Part shown: piece after piece, positions 5,259 through 5,329 of the stretch | Layout of the letters: each line of letters starts with the position of its first letter | How positions within the stretch are numbered: the first letter of the stretch is position 1 | Assembly (NCBI GenBank): GCA_011620445.1 | Contig: WOZB01000129.1 | Span: 1-5,329, forward strand | Length of the DNA: 5,329 nt | Source: Anaerolineaceae bacterium | GTDB taxonomy: Bacteria > Chloroflexota > Anaerolineae > Anaerolineales > Anaerolineaceae | Direction: 5' to 3' | The notes under the pieces: model-generated | The model's database searches: none | The model's input: the letters and a program-made list of their open reading frames with translations, nothing else | Told to the model about the DNA's origin: nothing | Made by a program: the position numbers and the translations under genes

Positions 5259-5329
5259 GCCGGAGTGGCGGAATAGGCAGACGCGCACGACTCAAAATCG
5301 TGTACCCTCGGGTATGTGGGTTCGATTCC
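5259..5329 (+). tRNA. tRNA-Leu, anticodon CAA (3' end outside the window)
   Basis: The gene starts with acceptor strand GCCGGAG (5259-5265), followed by a D arm with GGCAGACGCG. The anticodon arm has stem CACGA (5286-5290) and TCGTG (5298-5302) around loop CTCAAAA, giving anticodon CAA at 5293-5295, which reads UUG. A long class II variable arm follows (TACCC-TC-GGGTA, 5303-5314), as expected for leucine tRNA. The T arm begins GTGGG-TTCGATT at 5316-5327 and the window ends two bases into the closing strand. The 3' acceptor strand and any encoded CCA cannot be seen. Confidence 0.95.

Noticed and set aside
5095..5295. Minus-strand 66-codon reading frame with LPRL repeats
   Set aside because: It runs through the direct repeats and into the tRNA-Leu gene. 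The LPRL pattern is just the reverse translation of the DNA repeat.

Overview
The window looks like a core-chromosome segment of an anaerobic bacterium with moderate GC content. The protein flavours suggest a member of Chloroflexota close to Anaerolineae: an M42 peptidase ending in HHYERVH, a YchF GTPase with a GLPQSGKTT P-loop, and an HDIG hydrolase beside it. That placement rests on recognising families, not on a search, and is tentative. TAA and TGA both act as ordinary stops in the intact genes, so the standard bacterial code applies.

Layout from left to right. (1) 19-887, plus strand: a decayed AraC-type regulator with a GyrI-like ligand-binding tail. Two nonsense codons and one frameshift break it, and its start codon is probably lost. 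(2) 1007-2545, plus strand: a compact two-gene unit behind a TATAAT box. It encodes a hotdog-fold acyl-CoA thioesterase whose end overlaps the start of an M42-family metallo-aminopeptidase. (3) 2589-3303, plus strand: an A/T-richer type II toxin-antitoxin module with the toxin first (RelE/HigB-like, Gp49 subfamily) and an overlapping XRE-type antitoxin. It has a near-consensus promoter with a 20-base near-palindrome between and over its boxes, a likely autorepression operator. (4) 3332-5001, minus strand: the GTPase/ATPase gene ychF followed 14 bases later by an HD-domain phosphohydrolase, forming an operon that converges on the toxin-antitoxin module. (5) 5002-5258: a divergent intergenic region holding the ychF promoter, a possible 16-codon small ORF with a strong Shine-Dalgarno sequence, four copies of a 12-base direct repeat and a tRNA promoter. 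(6) 5259 to the edge: tRNA-Leu(CAA), cut off by the window end within the T arm.

Most of this is housekeeping. The accessory elements are the dead regulator and the toxin-antitoxin cassette. I found no clear new multi-gene system. The parts most worth a second look are the repeat cluster just upstream of the tRNA-Leu promoter, the operator-promoter of the toxin-antitoxin module and the decay pattern of the AraC gene.
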